From positions 1-64,000 of the forward strand of contig JAAVCG010000005.1 of the NCBI GenBank assembly GCA_014802435.1: a stretch of DNA of 64,000 nucleotides, written 5' to 3'. This DNA comes from Bacteroides sp. Lineage in GTDB: Bacteria > Bacteroidota > Bacteroidia > Bacteroidales > Muribaculaceae. Both the position numbers and the translations under genes were made by a program. The first letter of the stretch is position 1; each line of letters begins with the position of its first letter. Under the pieces are notes generated by a model. That model searched no databases. It was not told where the DNA came from and saw only the letters and a program-made list of their open reading frames with translations. Shown here one piece after another: positions 9,583-20,127 of the stretch.

Positions 9583-10794
9583 ATGCAGCAGATAATCCAA
9601 CATTTTACCGACGACGACCTCTATAAGTTTACGATGTGTTGCGCCGTCATTGATAATTTTCCACGCACTCGCGTCAGGTATCAGTTTATTGACCGCAATC
9701 ACTCGGTCTATCCCGCCGGCTTTGCCGAGGAATTGACAAGACAAATAAAACTGCTTGAAAACGTGGTTATTACCCCGGAGGAAGTTGAATTTATGCGCCG
9801 GCATTGTTCTTACATTCCCGCATGGTTCCTGCGTTATCTTCAGGGATTCCGGTATAATAGCGAATGGGTTAAAGTTTCTCAGGATTCCGAGGGTCACCTT
9901 TCAATTGAATTTGAGGGCGCATGGTCTGATACTATTTTGCTTGAGGTCAAGGTCCTGGCCATTGTTTCAGAACTTTATTACCTGATGACCGGCGAGGCTG
10001 AATCTGCTGATTATGATGATTATTATTCCCGCTCGGCGCTGAAGGCTGAAAAGATGATTCAGGCCGGATGTAATTTCTCGGATATGGGCACGCGCCGCCG
10101 ACTGTCTTTTCGCGCTCAGGAGGTTGCCGTCCGCGCCATGAAGCAGCAGTCTGATGCAATGAATGGACCCGGTCGATTTATCGGCACGAGTAATGTCTAT
10201 CTCGCTATGAAATATAACGTTACTCCTATCGGCACAATGGCTCATGAATTTGTATGCGCCATCGCCGGAATGTTTGGCCCTCAGATGGCAAACCATATGG
10301 CCATGGAGGCGTGGTCCAAGACTTATCGCGGCGCTCTGGGCACTTTCCTCTATGACACCTACGGCTGGGAAATCTTCTCCCTTAACTTCTCTGAGGACTA
10401 TGCTAATATGTTCAAGGGGCTGAGAGTTGATAGCGGAGATAACTTTGAGCAACTCGACCTGATATGCGAAAAGTATCGGAGCCTTAACATTGACCCGCGC
10501 ACCAAGCAGGTGATTTTCAGCAATGGCCTGAACGTTGATGAGGCAATTGAGATTCAGCGTTATGCTGCTGATAAGTGTATCCCCTCATTTGGCATAGGCA
10601 CTCACTTCACGAATGATTTCCCGGGAATCAAGCCTCGGAATATAGTCATCAAGCTGATTGCCGCAAAAATCACTGAATCATGGCCCTTTTACTGTGATAC
10701 CTGCAAGTTTAGTGAGGACCGCGGAAAATATACCGGCAAGAAGGAAGTAGTCGACCGATTCAAGGCCGCGATTAACCTTGAATCTGAGGATTGA
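9583..10794 (+). CDS. pncB: Nicotinate phosphoribosyltransferase
   Basis: FTDDDLYKFTM N-terminus, GTMAHEF, RVDSGD and SFGIGTHFTND motifs. Confidence 0.95.
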   Translation: MQQIIQHFTDDDLYKFTMCCAVIDNFPRTRVRYQFIDRNHSVYPAGFAEELTRQIKLLENVVITPEEVEFMRRHCSYIPAWFLRYLQGFRYNSEWVKVSQDSEGHLSIEFEGAWSDTILLEVKVLAIVSELYYLMTGEAESADYDDYYSRSALKAEKMIQAGCNFSDMGTRRRLSFRAQEVAVRAMKQQSDAMNGPGRFIGTSNVYLAMKYNVTPIGTMAHEFVCAIAGMFGPQMANHMAMEAWSKTYRGALGTFLYDTYGWEIFSLNFSEDYANMFKGLRVDSGDNFEQLDLICEKYRSLNIDPRTKQVIFSNGLNVDEAIEIQRYAADKCIPSFGIGTHFTNDFPGIKPRNIVIKLIAAKITESWPFYCDTCKFSEDRGKYTGKKEVVDRFKAAINLESED

Positions 10795-11203
10795 TTTGCT
10801 TCAGTTGGATGATGAATTCCTTTTGTCGTACGGGCGAGATTACCAGCGGCATGACGCTTTTGAGCACACTCCGGTCAGTAAAATGAATGGCAATGCGGTG
10901 AACCAATGAGAGCGCCGGGGCTGACAAAATGGACTTTGTCGGCACTATTTTCGCGATTTTATCTATGGGATAATCCTGCTTGAAAAACATTGTGTAGACA
11001 ATCAGTTTGTCGCCCTCAATGCAGTAATATGTGCCGATATACAAAACGGCAATGAACACTAACATGCTGAGGCAAACAATCAGTGGCATGACTATGTCAT
11101 CGTCAATCAAAAGTGTGGAAAAACAACAGGCTATAACTATAATCAGCAATAGCCATGTCGACCAATCGCAACGGGAGCGATAGACAGTTCGTTGTTGAGT
11201 CAT
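10772..11203 (-). CDS. Small membrane PH-domain-like protein
   Basis: Two TM segments followed by a YYCIEGDKLIVYT PH-like segment; 3' end overlaps pncB convergently. Confidence 0.6.
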   Translation of the reverse strand: MTQQRTVYRSRCDWSTWLLLIIVIACCFSTLLIDDDIVMPLIVCLSMLVFIAVLYIGTYYCIEGDKLIVYTMFFKQDYPIDKIAKIVPTKSILSAPALSLVHRIAIHFTDRSVLKSVMPLVISPVRQKEFIIQLKQINPQIQG

Positions 11204-11631
11204 TTTTTGTCTGTCGATTTATGGAGGATAATGTATGCTCCGGAATTGATAAAATTCAGGCGCGTGATTGAGTCGTTTTCGGTGTCGATTGTGGCGACTT
11301 GCATTATGAATTTGCGGAAGGCGTCTTCTGTGGTCATGTTATCGCATGCTATTTCCGTCACGGCTCCGTCGCCAAGAATCAGGGTGTCGCCCTTGATGTC
11401 ATAGCTTCCGGCTAAGGTGTTGCAATTCGTTTGAACAAAATATTGACCCGAATCAAACGTAATGTATTGTCTGCTACCAGGAACTTCTTCGGCCGGCCGA
11501 ACATAGGTGGAATCATTGAAGACGATGTTTTCAATGTCCCATTGTCCCTGCATATCGATCGTGGGCTGCGGGGCCTGGTGAGCGCAGGCCGTTAATCCTG
11601 CGGCTCCTATTATAATATGGTGAAGTTTCAT
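11200..11631 (-). CDS. META domain lipoprotein (HslJ-like)
   Basis: Lipobox GLTAC; META-like GQWDIENI...NCNTLAGSYDI; ATGA overlap with 10772-11203. Confidence 0.75.
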   Translation of the reverse strand: MKLHHIIIGAAGLTACAHQAPQPTIDMQGQWDIENIVFNDSTYVRPAEEVPGSRQYITFDSGQYFVQTNCNTLAGSYDIKGDTLILGDGAVTEIACDNMTTEDAFRKFIMQVATIDTENDSITRLNFINSGAYIILHKSTDKK

Positions 11632-11700
11632 GATTTGAGATTTTTTGTCTGCGCAAATTTAGCAAAAAATCCCAAATTCCCAAAATCTCCAATTCAATTT

Positions 11701-12390
11701 TTAATTAAGGAGGGCGGCGAGGGGGGCGCGGGAGGGGACATGGAAGGAGTGAGGGGTCACATCCTTGATGAGTCCTGCCGAGGAGAGATGGTTAGTGGCT
11801 GAGCGCCAGGTTTGTGCCGGAATGCCGAAAACCGTATGCAGGTCGGTTTTTTCCGCGCGGATTTCAATGTCAGTGCTTCCTTGCTGAGTCAGGGAGCTTA
11901 TCCAGTAGGCTATGCGCTGGATAGGACTTCCGGAGGTCAGGGCGGTGAGCCATCGGGGGCCTCGCTGGGAGGTGGTGCAGACGCTGTTGAGATAGTTAAA
12001 GAGGAAGACGGTGTCAGAGGAGAGCATACGCCGATATTCTTCTTTTGAGATTTCCATGATTCCGGTGGTCTCTACGGCTTGAACCGTGGCCGGATATTGG
12101 GTGAGTCGCCCGAATAGATGGTCCGGCGCAATTACTTGCGGCGCCGTCAAGGTCTGGCTGACGGTCAGCAGGCCGTCAGGGTCAGTGATTGTCAGACGCA
12201 CTACTCCGGTCAACACGAACTTAAGTTCATCGCAGGGTGTGCCGGCGGTGACAATCGTCTGGCCGGGTTGAAATTTCAGGAAGTGGAGCTTATATTTTCC
12301 GGCAATTTCGGTTAATCGCGCGCTGCTGGCTCCCTTGATTAGAGGGAGGTCAAGAATGGTGCGGTATATGGGCGAGTCATGTTTTTTCAT
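11701..12390 (-). CDS. Crp/Fnr family transcriptional regulator
   Basis: Cyclic-nucleotide-binding-like fold and C-terminal HTH (FGIPAQTWRSATNHLSSAGLI). Confidence 0.82.
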   Translation of the reverse strand: MKKHDSPIYRTILDLPLIKGASSARLTEIAGKYKLHFLKFQPGQTIVTAGTPCDELKFVLTGVVRLTITDPDGLLTVSQTLTAPQVIAPDHLFGRLTQYPATVQAVETTGIMEISKEEYRRMLSSDTVFLFNYLNSVCTTSQRGPRWLTALTSGSPIQRIAYWISSLTQQGSTDIEIRAEKTDLHTVFGIPAQTWRSATNHLSSAGLIKDVTPHSFHVPSRAPLAALLN

Positions 12391-12417
12391 GGTGCAATAT
12401 GCTCTAATGCTACCATC

Positions 12418-13671
12418 TTAACGCTCATTCAGCTCGGAAAGTTCGCGGAAGAGTGCAATCAGGGCTGCTGTTGCGGCGCGGTCAATAACGCGGTCACGCG
12501 TTCCGGGGAAGTGGTAACACCGGGATTTTACTCCGGCAGCCGAAGCTGTAGCTATCCAGACGGTGCCCACGGGTTTCCCCTCCGTAGCGCCGCCGGGTCC
12601 GGCTATTCCTGAGGTGGCTACGGCAAGGTCGCTATTGGTCAGGTGCCTGATGCCGGCAGCCATTTGCTCTACAACGGATTCAGACACTGCTCCATGGGCT
12701 TCAATGTCGGCGGCGTTGACTCCTAAAACTGAGGCTTTGACCTCGTTGCTATAGGCAACAACGGATCCTTTCATTGCTGCGCTGGCTCCGGGAATGCTGC
12801 AAAGACGCGATGCAATGGTGCCTCCCGTGCAGCTTTCAGCAGTGGAGACTGTCAGCTTTCGCTCGGTCAGTAATCGAAGCAATTGCTCTTCAATGGTCAC
12901 ATCGCCGTCGGCAAGAAAATTCTCTGCCGGAATGAGGGCTATCAGTTCCTTGCGCAGATGCTCCATCTTCGGGCGGATTGACTCCGGACCTCGGCCGTCA
13001 AGGCGCAGGCGGATTATTCCCGGCTTGGGCAAGTAGGCCAGATGAGCAAAGGAGGGTAGGGAGTCTTCCCAGTCAGAGAGAATCTGCGCCAAGGCACTTT
13101 CGGAAATATCGAATGCCATAACGGTGTGGCGCACCAGGATATCTTTCTCCGGAAAACGTTTGATTAACTCCGCGGCAACTCGTTTTTCCATCATCTGAAC
13201 CGTTTCAAACGGCACTCCCGGCATGCAGACAACTACTTTGTCTTCCGGTCTTTCAAACCACAGGATGGGGGCCGTTCCCACTTCGTTTTGAATTATCCGG
13301 GCATTATCAGGCACCAGTGCCTGGCGGGCAGTCAGCTCGTTGAGATGCAGATTGCGGCGGCTTATTACTTGCTTGACGTTTTCCAGCACCTCAGGGTCCT
13401 CGCGGAGCTTGCCGCCAAACAGCCGGCAGAGTGTTTGCTTGGTTTGGTCATCTTTGGTGGGGCCGAGTCCGCCGGTGGTGAGCACGACTTTAACTTCACT
13501 GAGGGCGCGGTCAAGGGCTTCATGGAGCGCCTCGGCAGTGTCGGCAATGACTTCCACTCGCTTGAGTTCCCATCCGTGGGGCTCAAGTATGCGGGCAATG
13601 GAGCCGGAATTGGTGTCAGTGACTTGCCCGGCAAGCAGTTCGTCACCTATGGCTATGATAATATATTGCAT
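12418..13671 (-). CDS. cinA: CinA family nicotinamide-nucleotide amidohydrolase / competence-damage protein
   Basis: GDELLAGQVTDTNS, TTGGLGPTKDD and STAESCTGGTIASRL motifs. Confidence 0.95.
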   Translation of the reverse strand: MQYIIIAIGDELLAGQVTDTNSGSIARILEPHGWELKRVEVIADTAEALHEALDRALSEVKVVLTTGGLGPTKDDQTKQTLCRLFGGKLREDPEVLENVKQVISRRNLHLNELTARQALVPDNARIIQNEVGTAPILWFERPEDKVVVCMPGVPFETVQMMEKRVAAELIKRFPEKDILVRHTVMAFDISESALAQILSDWEDSLPSFAHLAYLPKPGIIRLRLDGRGPESIRPKMEHLRKELIALIPAENFLADGDVTIEEQLLRLLTERKLTVSTAESCTGGTIASRLCSIPGASAAMKGSVVAYSNEVKASVLGVNAADIEAHGAVSESVVEQMAAGIRHLTNSDLAVATSGIAGPGGATEGKPVGTVWIATASAAGVKSRCYHFPGTRDRVIDRAATAALIALFRELSELNER

Positions 13672-13772
13672 ATGATTCGGTTAATGAGGGGATTGTGTAT
13701 AAAAAAGTTGAAATCCGTCGCAGCATCACGCCGGTAACGGATTTCTTATAAGTGTCAAACATCATGAAGTAG

Positions 13773-13846
13773 TAGCGGGACCGAGAATTGAACTCGGGAC
13801 CTCCGGGTTATGAATCCGACGCTCTAACCAACTGAGCTATCCCGCC
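13773..13846 (-). tRNA. tRNA-Met (anticodon CAU)
   Basis: 74 nt cloverleaf GGCGGGATAGCTCAGTTGGTTAGAGCGTCGGATTCATAACCCGGAGGTCCCGAGTTCAATTCTCGGTCCCGCTA; CAT in the anticodon loop. Confidence 0.93.
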
Positions 13847-13950
13847 ATGAGGTCTTATGTCGTTTTGACGGGTGCAAAGTTACGGAGAATTTTTTAAACC
13901 ACCAAATTTTTCGCCAAAAAATTTCTGAAATGTAAAATTTTATGCTAATA

Positions 13951-13983
13951 TTTGGTGTGTATGCGGAAAAATTGTTACCTTTG
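13951..13983 (+). promoter_or_regulatory. Bacteroidetes-type promoter for gyrA
   Basis: TTTG-N21-TACCTTTG upstream of gyrA. Confidence 0.6.
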
Positions 13984-14055
13984 TAGGTTGATTTACGGGT
14001 GCTGTTACCCCGCGCCCCTATAATTAATGCGTAAATAATAGACTAATCTTACTAT

Positions 14056-16572
14056 ATGCAAGAAGACAGGATTCAGAGAATTAACATTGAGAGCGAGATG
14101 AAGTCCGCTTACATCGACTACTCAATGTCAGTTATCGTTTCGCGTGCGTTGCCTGACGTGCGCGACGGACTCAAGCCCGTACAGCGTCGTGTGCTCTATG
14201 GCATGCACGAGATGGGCAATACGTCTGACAGACCGCCGATGAAGTCGGCTAACTGTGTCGGTGAAGTGATGGGTAAATATCACCCTCATGGTGACTCATC
14301 AATCTATGGCACTGTAGTCCGTATGGCTCAAGACTGGGCCATGCGTAACATCCTCATCAATGGTAAGGGTAACTTCGGTTCTATCGACGGCGACTCTGCC
14401 GCCGCTATGCGTTACACCGAGGTGCGCCTGGCAAAGATGGGTGAGGAGATGCTCGCCGATATCGGCTCTGACACCGTGGAGATGCAGCGCAACTATGACG
14501 ATAAGCGCGACGAACCTACGGTGCTCCCAACCCGATTCCCTAACCTCCTGGTGAATGGCGGAACGGGTATTGCCGTCGGTATGGCTACTAATATGCCTAC
14601 TCATAACCTGCGCGAATCTATCGATGCCTCGATTGCCCTGCTGGAGAATCCCGAAATCACCATTGAGGAGCTGATGAATTATATTCCCGCTCCTGACTTC
14701 CCTACGGGCGGTATCATCTATGGTATTCAGGGAGTGAAGGATGCTTATGAAACCGGACGTGGACGCGTCATTATCCGTTCAAAGTATGAAATGGAGAATG
14801 AAGGCAACCACACCAATATCATCATCACTGAGATTCCCTACGGAGTTAACCGCTCGGACCTGGTCAAGCAAATTGCCGGACTCGTCTCCGAAAAGAAAAT
14901 TGACGGCATCTCGGATATTAACGACGAAAGCGACTCTAACACCGTTCAGCGCATTGTTATCTCCCTGAAGGTTGATGCCAACCCGATGGTGGTGCTCAAC
15001 AAGCTCTTCAAGATGTCGGCTCTGCAGTCAAGCTTTGCCGTTAATAATGTGGCCCTCGTCAATGGCCGCCCCAAGACTCTCAATCTCAAGGAGCTGCTCC
15101 AGGCGTTCATTGCTCATCGTTATGACGTCGTTATCCGCCGCACGAAGTATGAGCTCCGTAAGGCCGAAGAACGCGCTCATATCCTTGAAGGATTGATTAT
15201 CGCCTCTCAGAATATCGACGAGGTTATCCGTATAATTAAGGAGAGCGACAGCCCCGATGCCGCGCGTGAAGCCCTGGCGGAACGTTTCGGCTTGACCGAG
15301 GCTCAGACTCAGGCCATCGTTGAAATGCGTCTGCGTCAGCTCACCGGACTCGAACAAGACAAACTTCATAAGAACTACGAGGAAGTGCAGGCCGAAATCC
15401 GTCGCTTGCATGAAATTCTTGACAATCCCGACGTTTGTCGTGCCGTTATCCGTGGCGAACTGGAAGAAGTGCGTGATAAGTATGGCGACGACCGCCGCTC
15501 GGAAATCAATCAGGCCGGCGGACAGTTTGATGATGACTCCTTCTATGATGATGACGAAATGGTTATCACCATCAGCCATCTTGGCTACATCAAGCGCACC
15601 AAGCTGACCGAATTCCGCGCTCAAAATCGCGGTGGAGTCGGAATCAAGGGCTCCTCAACCCGCTCTGAGGACTTCATCGAACATATTTATACGGCCAATA
15701 ACCGCTCCTATATGCTCTTCTTTACCGAGCGCGGCCGCTGCTACTGGCTCAAGGTTTACAATATCCCCGAAGCTGCGCGTAATCAGAAGGGTAGGGCAAT
15801 CCAAAACCTCCTCAGCATTGAAAGCAACGACTCCGTTAAGGCTTACATTGCCGTTCGCTCGCTCTCTGATGCCGAATTTGTCAATGGTCATAACCTCGTG
15901 TTCTGCACCAAGAAGGGCGTGATTAAGAAGACTCCCCTCGAGGCTTACTCCCGCCCGCGCTCGCTCGGCGTCAATGCCATTATTATCCGTGAAGACGACG
16001 AGCTGCTCCAGGTTGAACTCACCAGCGGCAACAGCGAAATCATCATGGCTAACCGCAATGGTCGCGCAATTCGTTTCGATGAAAAGCGTGTTCGCGAAAT
16101 GGGCCGTATGTCAACGGGTGTGCGCGGCATGACCCTTGATGATGAGCAGGATGAAATCGTTGGCATGATTTGCATGGAGCCTGAAACTTCCAAGTCAGTC
16201 CTCGTGCTCTCTGAAAATGGCTACGGCAAGCGCTCTGACCTTGACGACTACCGAATCACCAACCGTGGCGGCAAGGGCGTGAAGACCTTGAACATCACTG
16301 ACAAGACCGGTAAACTCGTGGCAATCAAGAGCGTCGATGATGAAAATGACCTCGTAATCATTAATCGCTCCGGAATCACTATCCGTCTGCACATGGACGA
16401 TATCCGCATCATGGGCCGAGCAACTCAGGGTGTGCGCATGATTAACCTTGAAAAGCGCGGTGACACGATTGCAAGTGTCTGCGTCGTGGATACTGACCCC
16501 GATGAGGCTGTTGATGAGCAGGAAGGCGCTGATGTGCAATCCTCTGATGATGCCCCCGCAACTGATGAATAA
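14056..16572 (+). CDS. gyrA: DNA gyrase subunit A
   Basis: [44 protein letters not shown]-terminal beta-pinwheel repeats. Confidence 0.98.
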   Translation: MQEDRIQRINIESEMKSAYIDYSMSVIVSRALPDVRDGLKPVQRRVLYGMHEMGNTSDRPPMKSANCVGEVMGKYHPHGDSSIYGTVVRMAQDWAMRNILINGKGNFGSIDGDSAAAMRYTEVRLAKMGEEMLADIGSDTVEMQRNYDDKRDEPTVLPTRFPNLLVNGGTGIAVGMATNMPTHNLRESIDASIALLENPEITIEELMNYIPAPDFPTGGIIYGIQGVKDAYETGRGRVIIRSKYEMENEGNHTNIIITEIPYGVNRSDLVKQIAGLVSEKKIDGISDINDESDSNTVQRIVISLKVDANPMVVLNKLFKMSALQSSFAVNNVALVNGRPKTLNLKELLQAFIAHRYDVVIRRTKYELRKAEERAHILEGLIIASQNIDEVIRIIKESDSPDAAREALAERFGLTEAQTQAIVEMRLRQLTGLEQDKLHKNYEEVQAEIRRLHEILDNPDVCRAVIRGELEEVRDKYGDDRRSEINQAGGQFDDDSFYDDDEMVITISHLGYIKRTKLTEFRAQNRGGVGIKGSSTRSEDFIEHIYTANNRSYMLFFTERGRCYWLKVYNIPEAARNQKGRAIQNLLSIESNDSVKAYIAVRSLSDAEFVNGHNLVFCTKKGVIKKTPLEAYSRPRSLGVNAIIIREDDELLQVELTSGNSEIIMANRNGRAIRFDEKRVREMGRMSTGVRGMTLDDEQDEIVGMICMEPETSKSVLVLSENGYGKRSDLDDYRITNRGGKGVKTLNITDKTGKLVAIKSVDDENDLVIINRSGITIRLHMDDIRIMGRATQGVRMINLEKRGDTIASVCVVDTDPDEAVDEQEGADVQSSDDAPATDE

Positions 16573-16602
16573 ATTTTCGTAAACACTATAACTTTAAAAA
16601 TC

Positions 16603-17853
16603 ATGAAAAAATTACTTCTGCTCGCTTGCGGTCTGCTGATTTCTGGAGCCGCTGTCGCTCAGGAGCAGGTGCTCAAGGAAGCTGAGCGCATGCTCAAAGT
16701 TGAAGTGCCCGATCATGGCAAAGTGGCTACTATGCTTAAAGGCGCTATGGCTGACCCTTCTACGGCCAATAACGTTAAGACCTGGTTCCTTGCCGGTAAA
16801 AACGGTTTCCAGACTTGGCAGACCGGTTATGAACAATACATGCAGGGTGCTAACCCTGACAAGGTTAATATGAGCCGTGCGCTCGTCGAGGGCTATTCTT
16901 ATCTGATGAAGGCCCTTCCGATGGACACTATCGTTGACGATAAGGGTAAAGTTAAGACCAAATACTCCAAGGAGATTGTCAAGCTGATTTCTTCCAGCCC
17001 CAGCTCTTTCCATGATGCCGGCGTCTTCCTTTATGAAAGCAACGATATGGCCGGAGCTTATCATGCTTGGGAAATCTATCAGGAACTCCCCACTCTGGCT
17101 TTCCTCGGCAAGGCTGCGCCCGCGTTTGACCCTGACTCAGTTCGTGCCGCTGACCTCTATAACATGGGTATCTTCGCTTATCAGGCTGACATGAAGCCCG
17201 AAGCTATGAGCGCATTCCTGCGCGCCGGCCGCCTCGGTCATGGTGAAGTGGCTTATGACAATGCCCTGGCTATGGCTTCTGCTATCGGTGACCCGGAAAT
17301 GATTGCCGAAGTGGCCAATGAAGGCTTCAGCAAGTATGGCAAGCAGGCTTATATTGCCGAGCTCATCAACCTCTATATCCGCAATAAGGAATATGACAAG
17401 GCTATGGAGATGCTTGACCGCTCACTGGCTGCTACTCCCAATAATGCCGTGCTCCTTTATTCAAAGGGCGTGCTCGTTGAAAACCAGGTCAACGAAGAAG
17501 GCATCTCTCAGGAAAAGATTGACGCTGCCAATGCCGAGGCTCTTGACCTCTATAAGCAGGCTTCAGAAGCTGACCCCAACAATGCCGAAGCTCATTTCCA
17601 TTATGGACGTATGCTCGCCAACAGGGCTTACACCATGAGCGATAATGCAACTGACCTCTCTGTTTCAGAATATAACGAACTGAAAAAGAACACCCTCGAC
17701 CCGCTCTTCCGTCAGGCTGCCGGTGAACTCGAAAAGTGCATCGAGCTTGACAAGGAAGCTAACCGTCAGGCATTTAGCATCCTCAAGAATATCTATTACA
17801 ACCTCAACGATGAGGCTAACATGAACCGCATTGCCGAGCTCGAACTCGACTGA
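16603..17853 (+). CDS. Tetratricopeptide-repeat periplasmic protein
   Basis: Signal peptide and TPR motifs. Confidence 0.8.
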   Translation: MKKLLLLACGLLISGAAVAQEQVLKEAERMLKVEVPDHGKVATMLKGAMADPSTANNVKTWFLAGKNGFQTWQTGYEQYMQGANPDKVNMSRALVEGYSYLMKALPMDTIVDDKGKVKTKYSKEIVKLISSSPSSFHDAGVFLYESNDMAGAYHAWEIYQELPTLAFLGKAAPAFDPDSVRAADLYNMGIFAYQADMKPEAMSAFLRAGRLGHGEVAYDNALAMASAIGDPEMIAEVANEGFSKYGKQAYIAELINLYIRNKEYDKAMEMLDRSLAATPNNAVLLYSKGVLVENQVNEEGISQEKIDAANAEALDLYKQASEADPNNAEAHFHYGRMLANRAYTMSDNATDLSVSEYNELKKNTLDPLFRQAAGELEKCIELDKEANRQAFSILKNIYYNLNDEANMNRIAELELD

Positions 17854-17883
17854 TTCATGACGCTGAATCTTTAAACATTCGCG

Positions 17884-17913
17884 GAGGGCTGTCAGTGAAA
17901 ACTGATGGCCCTC
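17884..17913 (+). terminator. Hairpin terminator after the TPR gene
   Basis: GAGGGCtgTCAGTgaaaACTGAtgGCCCTC. Confidence 0.7.
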
Positions 17914-17942
17914 TTAAATTTAAGTGCTTTTTTTCTGATTTT

Positions 17943-17974
17943 TTTGCGTGATTCAAATATTTTTCGTAACTTTG
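17943..17974 (+). promoter_or_regulatory. Bacteroidetes-type promoter for clpP-clpX
   Basis: TTTG-N20-TAACTTTG. Confidence 0.65.
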
Positions 17975-18013
17975 ATTAGAAATTTGATAATAATACGAAA
18001 AAGATAAATAGAA

Positions 18014-18712
18014 ATGAACAACTTCATGCACGACGATTTTCGCAAGTTTGCTACCAAACATTGCGGAATTAACCCGTTGGTTTTCGACCAATATACGGCT
18101 CAAGCCAACTCTAACATAACCTCAAGCTATATCAGCCCCACCATCATGGAAGAACGCTCCCTCAATGTTACTCAGATGGACGTTTTCTCCCGCTTGATGA
18201 TGGACCGCATTATCTTCCTCGGCACTCAGGTTGATGATTATAGCGCCAACGTTATTCAGGCTCAGCTGCTTTATCTTGATAATAATGACCCCGGCAAGGA
18301 CGTAAATCTCTATATCAACTCTCCCGGCGGCTCCGTTTATGCCGGCCTCGGTATCTATGACACCATGCAGTATATCAATAGCGACGTCGCTACAATCTGC
18401 ACCGGCATGGCTGCTTCAATGGCTGCCGTGCTCCTCGTGGCCGGTGAAAAGGGTAAGCGATTCGCCCTCAAGCACTCCCGAGTGATGATTCATCAGCCGA
18501 TGGGCGGCGCTCAGGGTCAGGCAAGCGATATTGAAATCACTGCCCGCGAAATCCTCAAACTCAAGCATGAACTCTACTCAATCATTGCTGATCATTCCGG
18601 CCAACCCATTGAAAAGGTCGAGCAGGACAGTGACCGTGACTACTGGATGATTGCCGAGGAAGCCAAGAAATATGGCATGATTGACGAAGTTCTTATCCGC
18701 AGCAAGAAATAA
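18014..18712 (+). CDS. clpP: ATP-dependent Clp protease proteolytic subunit
   Basis: [31 protein letters not shown]. Confidence 0.96.
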   Translation: MNNFMHDDFRKFATKHCGINPLVFDQYTAQANSNITSSYISPTIMEERSLNVTQMDVFSRLMMDRIIFLGTQVDDYSANVIQAQLLYLDNNDPGKDVNLYINSPGGSVYAGLGIYDTMQYINSDVATICTGMAASMAAVLLVAGEKGKRFALKHSRVMIHQPMGGAQGQASDIEITAREILKLKHELYSIIADHSGQPIEKVEQDSDRDYWMIAEEAKKYGMIDEVLIRSKK

Positions 18713-19968
18713 TGGCAAAAAAGAATTCCGGACATACCTGTAGCTTCTGCGGCGGTCCGATGTCGGCTGATGCCGTCGTCGTCCCCTCACCGCTCGAACC
18801 CGGGGTGTTGATTTGTTCTGACTGTGTTGCCGGCATCAGTGATTTGCTCCGCGACGTTGCCAATGAAAAGCATCGTCGCTCGGGCTCCGACGCCGTCAAG
18901 TCGATGGACGAGGTCCCGACTCCCCGCGAAATCAATGATTATCTGAATCAATACGTCATCGGACAAGATAGCGCTAAACGCTATCTTTCCGTTGCCGTCT
19001 ATAACCACTATAAGCGCCTGGCTCAAAAGAAGGAAGACGATGATGTCGATATTGAAAAAAGCAATATCATCATCGTTGGCCCGACGGGCACCGGCAAGAC
19101 CCTGCTGGCCAAGACCATTGCCCGCCTGCTTGACGTTCCGTTCACCATTGTTGACGCTACGGTCCTGACTGAGGCCGGTTATGTAGGTGAAGACATTGAG
19201 AGCTTGCTCACCCGTCTGCTCCAGGTGGCTGACTATGACGTTGCCAAGGCTGAACGCGGCATTGTCTTCATTGACGAAATTGACAAGATTGCCCGCAAGA
19301 GCGACAATCCGTCAATCACCCGCGACGTTTCCGGCGAAGGCGTTCAGCAAGGGCTCCTCAAGCTCCTTGAAGGCTCAATTGTCAATGTCCCGCCCCAGGG
19401 AGGCCGCAAACACCCTGAAGCCAAGATGATTCAGGTCGACACCAAGAATATCCTCTTCATTTGTGGCGGCGCATTTGACGGCATCGAGCGCAAGATTGCT
19501 AACCGATTGAACACTCACGTCGTTGGTTACGCCACTGACTCCAATAAGCAGAAAATCAAGCGCGACAATTATCTCAGCTATGTGGCCCCGCAGGACCTCA
19601 AGTCTTTCGGCCTTATTCCTGAAATCATTGGCCGTCTGCCCATTTTGACTCATCTTGACCCGCTTGACCGTGACGCCCTTCTGCGCGTTCTGACCGAACC
19701 GAAGAATGCAATCATCAAGCAGTATCAGAAGATGTTTAAGATGGATGGCGTTGAGCTGACTTTTGATTCCGATGCCTTGGAGCTGATTGTTGATAAGGCT
19801 ATTGAATATAAACTCGGTGCGCGCGGTTTGCGCTCCATCGTGGAGTCAATCATGGTCGACATGATGTATGACATCCCCGGAACCGATACCAAGAAGTTGA
19901 ATATTACTCGCGATTATGCTTTGGGGCAGATTCAAAAAGCCCATTTCGAAACAGATATTGTGCAGTAA
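18712..19968 (+). CDS. clpX: ATP-dependent Clp protease ATP-binding subunit ClpX
   Basis: N-terminal zinc-binding [20 protein letters not shown] Walker A. Confidence 0.97.
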   Translation: MAKKNSGHTCSFCGGPMSADAVVVPSPLEPGVLICSDCVAGISDLLRDVANEKHRRSGSDAVKSMDEVPTPREINDYLNQYVIGQDSAKRYLSVAVYNHYKRLAQKKEDDDVDIEKSNIIIVGPTGTGKTLLAKTIARLLDVPFTIVDATVLTEAGYVGEDIESLLTRLLQVADYDVAKAERGIVFIDEIDKIARKSDNPSITRDVSGEGVQQGLLKLLEGSIVNVPPQGGRKHPEAKMIQVDTKNILFICGGAFDGIERKIANRLNTHVVGYATDSNKQKIKRDNYLSYVAPQDLKSFGLIPEIIGRLPILTHLDPLDRDALLRVLTEPKNAIIKQYQKMFKMDGVELTFDSDALELIVDKAIEYKLGARGLRSIVESIMVDMMYDIPGTDTKKLNITRDYALGQIQKAHFETDIVQ

Positions 19969-20127
19969 TATCTCCCCCTCCCGCTGATATACATTCGCCT
20001 CTCTCCTCATTTTGTCTATAAACAACAGAATATAACTCTTTTTAAGTCATAATAATCCCGCAGAAAAAGAAATAGAACTCAACCTCTCTTTCTCAAACTG
20101 ATTAATTCTCACATTATTCACGAACTT

